Made by a program: the position numbers and the translations under genes. From RBC101 sp052387735 (GTDB taxonomy: Bacteria > Gemmatimonadota > Gemmatimonadetes > Gemmatimonadales > Gemmatimonadaceae): a stretch of 64,000 bases of DNA. Positions 8,632 to 18,039 of this stretch are shown here, piece by piece. Under the pieces are notes generated by a model. That model ran no database searches and was not told the origin of the DNA. It saw only the letters and a list, made by a program, of their open reading frames with translations. The stretch is taken from assembly GCA_052387735.1 (NCBI GenBank), contig JBQTIW010000035.1, forward strand, positions 42,308 to 106,307, in the 5' to 3' direction. Position 1 is the stretch's first letter. Each line of letters opens with the position of its first letter.

Positions 8632-11600
8632 ATGCGCTCACTCCGTTTCTTCGCACTCACGCTCATCGCGTCGGTCCTGACCACACAGGCTCCCGCGCAG
8701 ACACCTGCCCAGGCGGACAGTGCTGCACGCGTCGCCACCCGGGTGAATTCGCTGTCGCTCATCCCCACGCGCACGCTCAAGTTCACGACGAACGAGGGAA
8801 CCTGGATCTCGCTCGACGTCTCGCCGGACGGGCGAACGATCGTGTTCGAACTGCTCGGCGACCTCTACACGCTGCCGATCAGTGGGGGGACGGCGACACG
8901 CATAACGAGTGGCCAGGGCTACGACACGCAGCCACGCTATTCGCCCGACGGTACCCGACTCGTATTCCTGAGTGATCGGAACGGATCGGAAAACGTCTGG
9001 ACGGCTCGTGCGGACGGGACACAACCCCGGGCGCTCAGCCGCGGGGAGCGGCAGAACTTCGTGTCTCCCACCTGGACGCCGGATGGTCAGTATGTCGTCG
9101 TCACTCGGGGCGGGCAATTGTGGTTGTATCACCGGGACGGCGGCTCCGGCGTGCAGATGACGGGTGTGCGGCCGGCCGGAACACCACCCACGGCGCCCCC
9201 CCTGCCGAACTTGTTAGGCTCGGCATTCTCGAGTGATCCGCGCTACATCTGGGTCAACGCCAGCGGCAACCTGGCCGGGGAGTTCCAGACCGGCATCCCG
9301 GCCGACCCCTTTGGACCGGCGTTCGGTCCTGATCACGCGCCGCGCAGCTCGGCGCGACGCATCGGCACGTATCAGATCGGGTTGTACGATCGCAGCGTAG
9401 GACGCACGGCCGTCCGCACCAGCGAGTCAGAAGGCGCGTTCCGTCCGATGCCGAGCCCCGATGGACGCTGGCTCGTGTATGCCACGCGTTTCGACGCTCG
9501 CGAGGCACTCAAGCTCCTCGATCTCACGACCGGCGACGAGCGGTGGCTCGTCATGGACGTGCAGCGCGATGCGAGTCAGGGCGGCACCGACCGCGATGTG
9601 TACCCGGGGTCCGCGTTTACGCCCGACTCACGGGCACTGATCACCGCTCATAGTGGCAAGATTTGGCGTGTGGAGATCCCGTCTGGTACGGCCACGCCCA
9701 TCCCCTTCACCGCCGAGATCGAGCAACAGATCGGCCCGCTCGCGAGGTTCGACTATCCGATCAACGACTCCGTGCTGACGGTCAGTCAGATCCGTGGAGC
9801 GCGGCCGTCGCCGGATGGACGCCGCGTGGTGTTTGCGGCGCTCGATCGCCTGTGGGTCGCCGACCTTCCCCCTGGTCACGGTGGCGTGGGTCGTCCGTCG
9901 GGCGCGCCGGCGAATCACACCACGATCACCAATGCACGTCGCCTGACGAGTGCGAATGTCATCGAGCACGCCCCGGTCTGGTCGCCCGACGGGCAGTGGG
10001 TGGCGTACGTCACGTGGAGCGATTCCGCAGGGGGCGACATCTATCGCGCGCCTGCCAACGGCAGCGGGGCACCGCAGCGGCTCACCCCGCGCTCGGCGTT
10101 TTACGACAAGATCAGCTACGCGCCTAACGGGCGTCGAGTGCTTGGCGTGCGAGGGTCGAGGAACCACCGCCTGCGCACGCTCGAAGACTTCGGCAGCCAC
10201 GGCCCCACGGCCGAGCTCGAGATCGTCTGGCTGCCTTCCACTGGTGGCGAGGTCTCCCGCATCTCCTGGCTTGGCACGGGCGCGACGGAACAGGGCCGCA
10301 ACGTACCGCACTTTGGACCCGACAGCACGCGGGTCTACGTGTGGAGTGGTTCGGAGGGACTGGTGTCCATGCGCTTCGACGGCACCGATCGTCGCACGAT
10401 GATCCGTGTGACGGGTCTCGCCCCGCCAGCCGGGCCCGGGGCTCCGGCCACCCCGGACGAAGTGGTGCTCTCCCCGGACGGCGCGCGAGCCGTCGTGCGC
10501 ACCGATCGCAACGTTTTTCTCATTGCGGTGCCTCCGGTTGGTGGTCAGCCACCCACCATTGCGGTGACCTCAGGATCCAGCGTGCCGACCACGCGTCTGA
10601 CGAGAGTCGGTGGGGACTTCATCGGTTGGAGCAACGACGGACGACAAGCCTTCTTCTCGATAGGCAAGAGCTTCTTCCAGCATGATCTCGCATTGGCCGA
10701 CTCTCTCGTGCGCGACTCCGTCAGTCGAGCCGAAGCGCTGTCCGCCGCGCCAGCGGCGAGGCCCGACAGCGCGGCGCGCCCCGACTCGGCGCGGCGGCCG
10801 ACACCTGCATACGAGCCGTATCGCGTCGACATCGCCATCGTTGCACGCAAGGACCGGCCGAGCGGCGTCGTGGCGCTCCGCGGCGCGCGAATCGTGACGA
10901 TGAACGGGCAGGAAGTCATTCCGTCGGGCGATATCGTCGTCCGCGACAATCGCATCATTGGCGTCGGGCCGCGTGGTCGAGTGCCCATTCCTTCAGGAGC
11001 AAGGATCATCGACGTCTCCGGCAAGACGATCCTCCCCGGATTCGTCGACATTCACGCCCACACCTGGATCGCGTGGGGTTTGCATCGCAATCAGGTCTCG
11101 CAGTTCCTCGCACAGCTGGCCTATGGCGTGACCACGCAACGCGATCCCCAGACGTCGTCCGAGGACATCGTGACGTACAGCGATCTCATGGAAACGGGGG
11201 AGCTGATCGGGCCACGACTGTTCTCCACGGGTCCCGGCATCTTTGGTGCGGACAACATCAAGAGCCTCGATGAAGCGCGCGACGTCGTCCGTCGTTATGC
11301 GGATCACTTCAACACGCAGACGATCAAGCAGTACGTCGCCGGCGATCGGAAGGTGAGGCAATGGGTGATCACGGCGGCGCGGGAAATGGGACTGACGACC
11401 ACGACGGAAGGTGCGTCGGACTTCGTCATGAACCTCACGCTGATGCAAGACGGGTATGCGGGGCTCGAGCACTCCCTGCCGATCAGCCCGCTGTACCGCG
11501 ATGTCGTGCAACTGGCCAGTTTCAGCGGCATCACGTACACGCCCACGTTCATCGTAGCGTATGGAGGCCCGAGCGGTTTTTCGTCGTTCCTCACCAGCTA

Positions 11601-12096
11601 CGACGTCGACCAGGACAGGCGCTTGCGCTACTTCACGCCGCACGACGAGTTGGACAAATGGAAGACGACCACGTTCTATCGTGCTGACCAGTACGTACAC
11701 AAGCTGCACTCGCAGCAGATCCCCAAACTGGTAGAAGCAGGAGGACGCGTCGGACTCGGCTCGCACGGCGAGTTGCAGGGGCTGGGCACGCACTGGGAGC
11801 TCTGGATGATGGCGGCGGGTGGTCTCAAGCCGCACGACGCGCTCCGCGCGGCGACGATTCACGGTGCCGAGGCCATCGGGTTGTCCAAGGACGTCGGTTC
11901 GCTGGAAGTCGGCAAGCTCGCGGACCTGATCGTCCTCGATCGCAATCCGCTGCTCGATCTGACCAACACGGTGTCGGTGCGCAGCGTGATGAAGAACGGC
12001 CGGCTCTATGACGCTGCCACGCTCAACGAGGTCTGGCCGCGCACGAAGCCGCTGTCGGCGCAGTGGTGGTGGAAGGTGGAACCAACGCCTCGGTAG
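8632..12096 (+). CDS. Secreted PD40 propeller - amidohydrolase fusion
   Basis: About 1,154 residues from the ATG that places a signal peptide (MRSLRFFALTLIASVLT...APAQ) at the N-terminus; an in-frame ATG 17 codons earlier is possible. Residues 45-700 contain repeated TolB/PD40 blades (SPDGRTIVF, SPDGTRLVF, TPDGQYVVV, SPDGQWVAY). A Pro/Ala/Asp/Arg-rich linker follows, then an amidohydrolase: GARIVTMNGQEVIPSGDIVV, ILPGFVDIHAHTW with metal His808 and His810, and LGSHGELQGLGTHWE, ending with the SLEVGKLADLIVLDRNPL segment typical of the family. The likely job is hydrolysis of an amide or cyclic bond in the periplasm, with the propeller binding substrate. Substrate unknown. Confidence 0.92.
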   Translation: MRSLRFFALTLIASVLTTQAPAQTPAQADSAARVATRVNSLSLIPTRTLKFTTNEGTWISLDVSPDGRTIVFELLGDLYTLPISGGTATRITSGQGYDTQPRYSPDGTRLVFLSDRNGSENVWTARADGTQPRALSRGERQNFVSPTWTPDGQYVVVTRGGQLWLYHRDGGSGVQMTGVRPAGTPPTAPPLPNLLGSAFSSDPRYIWVNASGNLAGEFQTGIPADPFGPAFGPDHAPRSSARRIGTYQIGLYDRSVGRTAVRTSESEGAFRPMPSPDGRWLVYATRFDAREALKLLDLTTGDERWLVMDVQRDASQGGTDRDVYPGSAFTPDSRALITAHSGKIWRVEIPSGTATPIPFTAEIEQQIGPLARFDYPINDSVLTVSQIRGARPSPDGRRVVFAALDRLWVADLPPGHGGVGRPSGAPANHTTITNARRLTSANVIEHAPVWSPDGQWVAYVTWSDSAGGDIYRAPANGSGAPQRLTPRSAFYDKISYAPNGRRVLGVRGSRNHRLRTLEDFGSHGPTAELEIVWLPSTGGEVSRISWLGTGATEQGRNVPHFGPDSTRVYVWSGSEGLVSMRFDGTDRRTMIRVTGLAPPAGPGAPATPDEVVLSPDGARAVVRTDRNVFLIAVPPVGGQPPTIAVTSGSSVPTTRLTRVGGDFIGWSNDGRQAFFSIGKSFFQHDLALADSLVRDSVSRAEALSAAPAARPDSAARPDSARRPTPAYEPYRVDIAIVARKDRPSGVVALRGARIVTMNGQEVIPSGDIVVRDNRIIGVGPRGRVPIPSGARIIDVSGKTILPGFVDIHAHTWIAWGLHRNQVSQFLAQLAYGVTTQRDPQTSSEDIVTYSDLMETGELIGPRLFSTGPGIFGADNIKSLDEARDVVRRYADHFNTQTIKQYVAGDRKVRQWVITAAREMGLTTTTEGASDFVMNLTLMQDGYAGLEHSLPISPLYRDVVQLASFSGITYTPTFIVAYGGPSGFSSFLTSYDVDQDRRLRYFTPHDELDKWKTTTFYRADQYVHKLHSQQIPKLVEAGGRVGLGSHGELQGLGTHWELWMMAAGGLKPHDALRAATIHGAEAIGLSKDVGSLEVGKLADLIVLDRNPLLDLTNTVSVRSVMKNGRLYDAATLNEVWPRTKPLSAQWWWKVEPTPR

Positions 12097-12156
12097 GACG
12101 CAGGGAAGCGGCGGTGGTGCCGGCGCCAGGATCGGAAGTGGAGGCCCGGCGTCGGC

Positions 12157-12753
12157 CTAGGCCGTACCTAACGCGAGCATGAACCGTCGCGCCCGCTCGG
12201 CAGCGGGGCCCGGAGATCGCGGCCCTGCGCCACCCGGCGTGACGGCAATGTCCAGCAGCACAAATACCGGCCCATCGGTCGAGAGAACGTTCGGCAGCTC
12301 CTCGCTCCACCGCGCTGCGTCCGCGTAGCGGAAGACCCGCTCGATGCCGCACCCCCGTGCGACCATGGCGAGATCGGCACCCGCGGCAACCGCCGGGGTG
12401 GGTTGCGCTCCTGTCACTTCATAAGCCCCGTTGTCACCAACGATCAGCACCAGGTTCCGAGGGCGCTCGGCGGCAATGGTCACGAGCGAGCCGAGGTTCA
12501 TCAGCATCGAGCCGTCACCGTTGACCACGATGATGCGCCGGTCGGGCTGTGCGAGGGCCAGCCCCAGTCCTAACGAGGTTGCCTGGCCCATGCTCGACGG
12601 CACGAGGACGAAGTCGAGGGAGTGCAGTGGCCCCAGGGCGATCCAGTCACGGGCAGCCCCCATCGTCGTGATCACGATCTCCCGGTCGGTCCGTACCCGA
12701 CGCAGCGCTGCGAGGGCTGCACCTAACGCGATCCGCGGCGGCGACACGGTCAT
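12157..12753 (-). CDS. TPP-dependent decarboxylase, C-terminal (beta) subunit
   Basis: About 198 residues from the ATG overlapping the stop of the alpha gene (ATGA). It carries the TPP pyrophosphate-binding motif GDGSMLMN followed about 25 residues later by VGDNGAYEVTG, and SMGQATSLGLGLALAQP upstream. This is the C-terminal half of an acetolactate-synthase-like enzyme of the split type seen in sulfopyruvate decarboxylase (ComE) and related to phosphonopyruvate decarboxylase. With the alpha subunit it would decarboxylate a 2-oxo acid to an aldehyde. No comA-C or phosphonate genes are nearby, so the substrate is undecided. Confidence 0.82.
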   Translation of the reverse strand: MTVSPPRIALGAALAALRRVRTDREIVITTMGAARDWIALGPLHSLDFVLVPSSMGQATSLGLGLALAQPDRRIIVVNGDGSMLMNLGSLVTIAAERPRNLVLIVGDNGAYEVTGAQPTPAVAAGADLAMVARGCGIERVFRYADAARWSEELPNVLSTDGPVFVLLDIAVTPGGAGPRSPGPAAERARRFMLALGTA

Positions 12754-13265
12754 GCCTTGCCCTCGGCGACCAGCACCACACCCGGTCGGCCCGCCTCGCG
12801 GCAGCGCTGCAGATGAAGCGCTGCCGAGTCGAGTTGCGCCGCGCTGGTGACCAGGAGGTAGTCGAGCTTCCACGCGTCGAGGACCGGTTCGGTGAACACC
12901 AGGCAGGTATCTCCGGGCAGGGTATCCTGGTTCAGGAAGCTGCGATATCCGATGATACTCACGATCGGGAGCCTCCAGTCCTGCAGCACGTTCCGCAAGG
13001 CGTCACCGGATTCGAAGAAGCCCGTGCATTGGATGAGCACCAGGGGGCGGCGGCCCCCCAGGTGCAAGCCCATCGCCACGCCCCATGCTTCCCCCTCCCG
13101 GCAGACCCTAACTATGCGCAGGTTGGCAGCTTCGATCGCGGCGTCCCAGGGACCGATCGTGCTGTCCGGGACCGTCACCACGTCGGTGAAGCCGAGGCGG
13201 GTCAGCAAGCCGGCGATGGCATCACCGGTCATCGGGAGCATCCGGGCGGGGACCGGCGCTTCCAA
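12750..13265 (-). CDS. TPP-dependent decarboxylase, N-terminal (alpha) subunit
   Basis: About 171 residues from a TTG start with AGGA four bases upstream; ATG codons at 13241 and 13232 are alternatives. It has TVPDSTIGPWDAAI near the start and VCREGEAWGVAMGLHLGGRRPLVLIQ, where the Glu of REGEA corresponds to the residue that activates the TPP aminopyrimidine. This is the PYR-domain half of a split sulfopyruvate/phosphonopyruvate decarboxylase-like enzyme (ComD type). Its stop overlaps the beta start. FFESGDALRN differs from the short Gly-Asn segment I associate with sulfopyruvate decarboxylases, so a different oxo acid is possible. Confidence 0.8.
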   Translation of the reverse strand: MEAPVPARMLPMTGDAIAGLLTRLGFTDVVTVPDSTIGPWDAAIEAANLRIVRVCREGEAWGVAMGLHLGGRRPLVLIQCTGFFESGDALRNVLQDWRLPIVSIIGYRSFLNQDTLPGDTCLVFTEPVLDAWKLDYLLVTSAAQLDSAALHLQRCREAGRPGVVLVAEGKA

Positions 13266-13298
13266 CGGTCCTCATGGACGCGAACAGTCGCGCGCCGC

Positions 13299-13748
13299 TC
13301 AGCGCACGATGAACGTCACGGTGTCCCGTCGCACGTCGCGCATGGGGACGTGATCCCCGGAGGCGAAGATCGCGATCACACGATGCGGGCCGGGCGTCAG
13401 AGAGTCGATGCGATACTCGGTCGCGCCGGTGCCCAGGTGAATCACCGCAGGGGGGGAGGGCAGTGGACTGCTGTCCGCCGGACCCTCACCATCGATGACG
13501 AGGTGGTGGTGTCCCTTCCCCGCTTCGACCTTGCCGCTCGCCGCGATCACCTCCACACCCACGACGCCGAGTCGGACCGTGACTGGAAGAGCGACGGAGT
13601 CTCCGTCCGCGGGGGCGGTGATCTCCACCAGAGACGGCGGCGCGGTCGTGGTCGTGTCCCCTTGGCCGGACTGCTCGGCACGCCCGCACGCGATGAGCAT
13701 ACAAGCTGCGCCATACGTTAGCCGCCACAGCTGTCTGGATGTCTGCAC
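13299..13748 (-). CDS. DUF4399 lipoprotein
   Basis: About 149 residues from a GTG preceded by a strong Shine-Dalgarno (AGGAGGAG). A short N-terminal hydrophobic stretch ends in a lipobox LIAC (residues 18-21), so the mature protein is probably membrane-anchored. A Thr/Pro-rich linker leads into the DUF4399 domain with GKGHHHLVIDGEG, GATEYRIDSLTPGPHRV and a final beta-strand. The family is small, periplasmic and of unknown function. It is convergent with nothing and diverges from the GH9 gene over about 157 bases. Confidence 0.82.
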   Translation of the reverse strand: MQTSRQLWRLTYGAACMLIACGRAEQSGQGDTTTTAPPSLVEITAPADGDSVALPVTVRLGVVGVEVIAASGKVEAGKGHHHLVIDGEGPADSSPLPSPPAVIHLGTGATEYRIDSLTPGPHRVIAIFASGDHVPMRDVRRDTVTFIVR

Positions 13749-13905
13749 CGCTCCTCCTGTTGTTGGCCTGGTCTTGACTCAAGGTGCACGGGCGAGTCAG
13801 CCCGGGGAAGCACACGACTGATCGCAGAATCTCGCTCTGGCTGCCTGCCACGGCAACCTGCAGGTCCGCGGGACACGATGTGACGCGATCGCACTTGCGG
13901 GTTTC

Positions 13906-15735
13906 ATGACGGCACGCGAACGTCGGGGGCGCATGCGCGAACTGACCCGATTCATCCGAGGTGCCGTAGCGCTCGCGCTGCTGAGTGCGGTGAGCACGGG
14001 CGCACGCGGGCAAGGACTGGCGACCGGCCACGACGCAATTCGCGTGAACCAGGTGGGCTACCTTCCCGACGCCCCCAAGGTCGCCGTGCTCTGTGCCCTG
14101 TCCCCGCGCCAGGTGACGTCGTTCCAGGTGGTGGACGCGTCCGGCCGGATTGTGTTGACGTCCCGATCGGTGACCGATGCGGGTGCCTTTGGACCTTGTA
14201 TCAAGACGTATCGCCTTGCGTTCACCGCCGTTCGTCGGACGGGAACCTACCGCGACCGTGCCGGAGATCTCGAGTCCGGTCCGGCGCGCATTGGTCCGGA
14301 CGTGTGGAAGGGCCTCGCCGATGTGCCGCTCGTATACATGCGCCAACAGCGTTCCGGATGGAATCCGGCGTTCGCGGCCACCGTGCACCCTAACGACGGC
14401 ATTCTCGTTGATCATGCCACGCGCACGGGCGAGGTCATTCACGCCAGCGGTGGGTGGGCGGACGCGTCGGACTACCTGCAGTATGTGACCACGTCGGCAA
14501 CCGCGACCTATCAGCTGCTGCAGGCCTGGCGCGATCAGCCGTGGGCCTTTGGCGACACGCATCAGGCGGATGGTCGCCCTGGCGCGAACGGTCTGGCCGA
14601 CGTGGCGGACGAGGCACGCCATGGCCTTGCCTGGTTGCTCAGAATGTTCCCCGACGATTCGCTGATGCTCAATCAAATCGGGGACGACCGGGATCATGCG
14701 TTCCACGACCTGCCGACGACGGATTCGTCGGACTACGGATGGGGGAAGGGCCGCGAGCGCCCTCTCTATCCGTGCACGGGACAGCCACAGGGATTGTTGA
14801 AGCACAAGAACCGCGCGAGCGGTTCTGCGTCCACCGCCGGCAAACTCGCCGCGTCCTTCGCTCTCGGTGCACAGCTGTTCGCTTCACGCGAACCCGCCTT
14901 TGCCGATACGCTCACGCGCAAGGCGCGCGCGGCGTTTGCAGTCGGTGAGCGCTCGCCCGGCGCCTGCCAGACGGCACCGGCGGGGAGTCCGTACTTCTAC
15001 GAGGAAGATGACTGGGCTGATGACATGGAGCTGGGCGCCGCGGCGCTCTTCGCGCTCACGGGCGAAACGCGGTTTCGCACGCTGGCGAGAGAGTACGCGG
15101 CGCGGGAACCGGTCAAGCCGTGGATGGGCGCCGACACAGCGTCTCACTACCAGTGGTACCCGTTTCACAACATTGGGCACTTCGAGCTGGCGCGGCGCGA
15201 GCGCGGTAGCGGGCGCGCCAGGATCGCCGGCTACTATCGCGAAGGATTGGAGCGGGTGGCCCGAAGGGCGACGAACGGCTTTGGCGTTGGCATTCCCTTC
15301 ATCTGGTGCTCCAACGACCTCATGACCTCGCTCGCCGTGCAGGCGATACTCTACCGCCGCCTCACACGTGACGCCCGCTTTCGCGAGTTGGAGCAGTCGG
15401 CGATCGACTGGCTCTTCGGCACGAACCCATGGGGCGTGTCGATGGTGATCGGCATTCCCCGAGACGGTCGCTTTCCCCTGGATCCACACTCCGACGTTGC
15501 ACGGTTCATGAAATGGGAGCTCACCGGTGGGCTGGTCGACGGTCCGGTCTACCGGTCCATCTTCACTAACCTGCTCGGCATTCACCTCACGCGGCCTGAC
15601 GAACTCGCGCCGTGGAACACCGGACACATCGTGTACCACGACAACTACGGCGACTACTCCACGAACGAGCCGATCATGGACGGTTCGGTCAACGTCCTCT
15701 TTCTTCTTTCGACCCTCGCGCCCGTGAACCGGTAG
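13906..15735 (+). CDS. Secreted glycoside hydrolase family 9 (endoglucanase-like)
   Basis: 609 residues; ATG at 13906, with 13933 an alternative start. A signal peptide ends near STGARGQ. Residues 45-150 are an Ig-like CelD_N domain (RVNQVGYLPDAPKVAVL), followed by the GH9 catalytic (alpha/alpha)6 barrel. GGWADASDY (Asp186 and Asp189) matches the family's GGWYDAGDY with both acidic residues kept but Gly replaced by Ser. GTNPWGVSMVIG and the final YGDYSTNEPIMDGSVN contain the catalytic acid (Glu588). The family cleaves beta-1,4 glucans, and some members act on chitobiose or other glycans. It is isolated from other CAZymes, so the substrate is open. Confidence 0.9.
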   Translation: MTARERRGRMRELTRFIRGAVALALLSAVSTGARGQGLATGHDAIRVNQVGYLPDAPKVAVLCALSPRQVTSFQVVDASGRIVLTSRSVTDAGAFGPCIKTYRLAFTAVRRTGTYRDRAGDLESGPARIGPDVWKGLADVPLVYMRQQRSGWNPAFAATVHPNDGILVDHATRTGEVIHASGGWADASDYLQYVTTSATATYQLLQAWRDQPWAFGDTHQADGRPGANGLADVADEARHGLAWLLRMFPDDSLMLNQIGDDRDHAFHDLPTTDSSDYGWGKGRERPLYPCTGQPQGLLKHKNRASGSASTAGKLAASFALGAQLFASREPAFADTLTRKARAAFAVGERSPGACQTAPAGSPYFYEEDDWADDMELGAAALFALTGETRFRTLAREYAAREPVKPWMGADTASHYQWYPFHNIGHFELARRERGSGRARIAGYYREGLERVARRATNGFGVGIPFIWCSNDLMTSLAVQAILYRRLTRDARFRELEQSAIDWLFGTNPWGVSMVIGIPRDGRFPLDPHSDVARFMKWELTGGLVDGPVYRSIFTNLLGIHLTRPDELAPWNTGHIVYHDNYGDYSTNEPIMDGSVNVLFLLSTLAPVNR

Positions 15736-15741
15736 CGCGGT

Positions 15742-16251
15742 TCACGGCGTTCGGACGGGGACTTCCGCAAGGAGCGCCTGCACGTCGAGCGGCTGCGTCC
15801 CCATGATCAGTGATCCATCGGCGGCACGCGGCCACTCGTCCCTCGGACGGTCGCGGTACAACTCGATCCCGTTGTCGTCCGGATCCCGGAGATAGAGCGC
15901 CTCGCTCACGCCGTGATCGCTGGCTCCATCGAGCTGGATCCCCGCCTCGATCAAACGCTGCAGCGCCTCGGCCAGCGCCTTGCGCGTGGGGTAGCGTATC
16001 GCGACATGATACAACCCCGTCGTGCCGCGCGGCGGAGGCGAACCGCCGCGGCTCTCCCAGGTATTGAGGCCAATGTGGTGATGATACCCGCCGGCAGAAA
16101 CAAACGCCGCCTGCGTGCCATACCTCTGCTGCAGCTCGAACCCGAGCACGTTCGTGTAGAAGTCAAGCGCGCGCTGCAGGTCGCTCACCTTGAGGTGGAC
16201 ATGACCGATGTCCGCACCGGGATCGATCGGTCGGCCGGACGACGCACTCAT
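15742..16251 (-). CDS. VOC dioxygenase, CatE-like
   Basis: 169 residues, a single vicinal-oxygen-chelate module repeat. Metal ligands appear as His in GHVHLKVSDL, His in GLYHVAIRYP and Glu in NGIELYRDRP, and GGYHHHIGLNTWES plus SDHGVSEALYLRDPDDNG closely follow the catechol 2,3-dioxygenase CatE/YfiE pattern. It would open aromatic diols or be a related Fe/Mn enzyme. Its start overlaps the stop of the upstream peptidase gene by four bases (ATGA), so the two are co-transcribed, though a functional link is not obvious. Confidence 0.85.
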   Translation of the reverse strand: MSASSGRPIDPGADIGHVHLKVSDLQRALDFYTNVLGFELQQRYGTQAAFVSAGGYHHHIGLNTWESRGGSPPPRGTTGLYHVAIRYPTRKALAEALQRLIEAGIQLDGASDHGVSEALYLRDPDDNGIELYRDRPRDEWPRAADGSLIMGTQPLDVQALLAEVPVRTP

Positions 16252-17840
16252 TGGGCGACGCGCGGGCTCGGCATTGCCTTGCGCGGGAGTTTCTCGTCCC
16301 GCATCGCCGTGTTATACGCGAACCAGGCGACCACCGTCGCCATCTGTTTCATATCGGCACTCTGCACGTGGTCCACGGTATCCATGTTGGAATGATGGGT
16401 GCGCGAGTTGTACTCCAGCCGTTCCTGGATAAACTGAAACCCCGGTATTCCCACGCCGTCGAAAGCCATGTGGTCGGTGCTGCTGACCGAACGGGGGCCG
16501 AGGGTGTTCACGTCCAGATCCTTCAAAGGCTCGATCCACTGCTTGAAGATCGGCGCGACGCCATCGTTCTGCTGCATCCAGATCCCGCGGATCTTGCCGG
16601 TGCCGTTGTCGATGTTGTAGTACGCCGAGATCTTCTGGTAGTCCGGCCTGGTCTGCATCGTCGCGGCGTCGGCGAAATGCTGCTTCACGTACTCGCGCGC
16701 GCCGAGCAGGCCTTGTTCCTCTCCGCCCCACAGTGCGATGCGGATCGTGCGGCGCGGCTTCACACCCAGCGTCTTGAGAATGCGCATCGCCTCCATCATC
16801 GCCGCGCTGCCCGAGGCGTTGTCGGTAGCACCGGTCCCCGCGTGCCAGGAATCGAAGTGGGCGCCAATCATCACCACCTCGTCCTTGAGCGCCGGGTCGG
16901 TCCCCGGAATCTCGGCCACCACGTTGAAGGCGTTAGGCGCCGATTCGTCGTGGAACTGTACGCGCACGTCGAGCTCCACCCTGACGGGCACGCCTTTCTG
17001 GAGAACGCGCACCATCCGATTGTAGTGCTCCACGGCCAGCGTAATCTGCACCGGCACCGGCGGTGCGTTGGGTTCGCGGCCTCCTCCCGAGCCGACGAAG
17101 ACTGTACCACCGTCGACGCGCTGCGTCTGCCACGACATGTCACTGCCCCCGGCGGACATGTCCGTGTCCGAGCCCCGGTCCAGCACCGCCACCACACCTT
17201 CATCGAGGTAAAACTTGTTCAGCTGGGCCTGCGAAATGGCCGGCGGCCGGAAGCCAGGGCCTGCAGCCTGACCTGGAATCGGCAGGGACTCGGCTTCCTT
17301 CTGCTCCTTTTCACCCATGCGCAGCACGATCGGCCCGTCGAGCAGCCGGACATCGCGCTCGCGCTGCGGAAGAACGACCTTGCCGCGTAGCTTGCCCTTG
17401 AACCTCTCCAGGTCCGGCGCGCTGCTGATCAGGACCTGTACGACCTCACCCGCCACTACACCGTTGGTGCCCGGTGTCCAGGCCTTGGGATAGCCGATCA
17501 GCGGCTGAATCTGAGGTTCGATCATGTGACCGCTAAACCGTTCGAGCGACCAGGAGCGCCCCATGCTCCACGGCTCGACCTTCACGTTGGCCAACCCCCA
17601 CCTGTTCATCGTCTCTACGGCCCATTGGCCGGCGCCCTTGAATCCGGGACTTCCCGTTAGGCGCGGCCCGTGCACGTCAGCCATCCAGGACATGAGGTCC
17701 ATGACCTGCGAGCGCTGCAACCCTTCGTCACGGATGCGGCCCAGCATGATGTAATCGAGTTTCTCCGGCGCCTGCGGGCGGACCGGGCTGGGAGTTGCGG
17801 CTGCGAGAACAGCCAGGGCAACGCGGGCGACGACGCGCAT
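16248..17840 (-). CDS. Secreted M28 metallopeptidase with PA-like insert
   Basis: 530 residues with an N-terminal signal peptide (about residues 1-23). The M28 zinc ligands are visible in order: GAHFDSWHAG (His, Asp), DNASG (Asp), GGEEQGLLG (bridging Glu pair), NIDNGTG (Asp) and THHSNMDT (His). Residues 110-250 look like a protease-associated domain inserted before the catalytic part. It probably acts as an exported aminopeptidase or carboxypeptidase feeding peptide uptake. The first gene of a two-gene unit with the VOC dioxygenase. Family assignment is firm. Confidence 0.93.
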   Translation of the reverse strand: MRVVARVALAVLAAATPSPVRPQAPEKLDYIMLGRIRDEGLQRSQVMDLMSWMADVHGPRLTGSPGFKGAGQWAVETMNRWGLANVKVEPWSMGRSWSLERFSGHMIEPQIQPLIGYPKAWTPGTNGVVAGEVVQVLISSAPDLERFKGKLRGKVVLPQRERDVRLLDGPIVLRMGEKEQKEAESLPIPGQAAGPGFRPPAISQAQLNKFYLDEGVVAVLDRGSDTDMSAGGSDMSWQTQRVDGGTVFVGSGGGREPNAPPVPVQITLAVEHYNRMVRVLQKGVPVRVELDVRVQFHDESAPNAFNVVAEIPGTDPALKDEVVMIGAHFDSWHAGTGATDNASGSAAMMEAMRILKTLGVKPRRTIRIALWGGEEQGLLGAREYVKQHFADAATMQTRPDYQKISAYYNIDNGTGKIRGIWMQQNDGVAPIFKQWIEPLKDLDVNTLGPRSVSSTDHMAFDGVGIPGFQFIQERLEYNSRTHHSNMDTVDHVQSADMKQMATVVAWFAYNTAMRDEKLPRKAMPSPRVAQ

Positions 17841-17925
17841 CGGTCGGCTCCATCAGGGTAAAGCACATGCTCCGGGCCGTGTCCCGGCCATGGCTGGCAC
17901 CAGTGTCCGTGCCATACAACCACTG

Positions 17926-17949
17926 GGGTTCCTGCCTGCGCGGGAACCC
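17926..17949. repeat. GGGTTCC hairpin of the REP type
   Basis: GGGTTCCTGC and GCGGGAACCC pair around a CTGC loop with one T-G wobble. The word resembles palindromic elements that recur in many genomes. It lies between the M28 start and the pseudogene, without a T-run. No second exact copy was noticed here. Confidence 0.4.
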
Positions 17950-17983
17950 AAGGCTCTAACGATGTCGCGGTGTACGATTTCGC

Positions 17984-18022
17984 GTGAGGGGCCGGCGCTT
18001 GCGTCCGTGAGGTCCGGCGCTT
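17984..18022. repeat. Short direct repeat
   Basis: GTGAGG followed by one to two bases and CCGGCGCTT occurs twice, 23 bases apart (17984 and 18007). It sits directly downstream of the pseudogene's 3' end and may be debris of its decay. Confidence 0.35.
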
Positions 18023-18039
18023 CTCCCGGAACCCAGGGG

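Noticed and set aside
13486..14805. 439-codon minus-strand frame over the GH9 gene
   Set aside because: Antisense shadow; it also crosses the DUF4399 start, and shows no domain.
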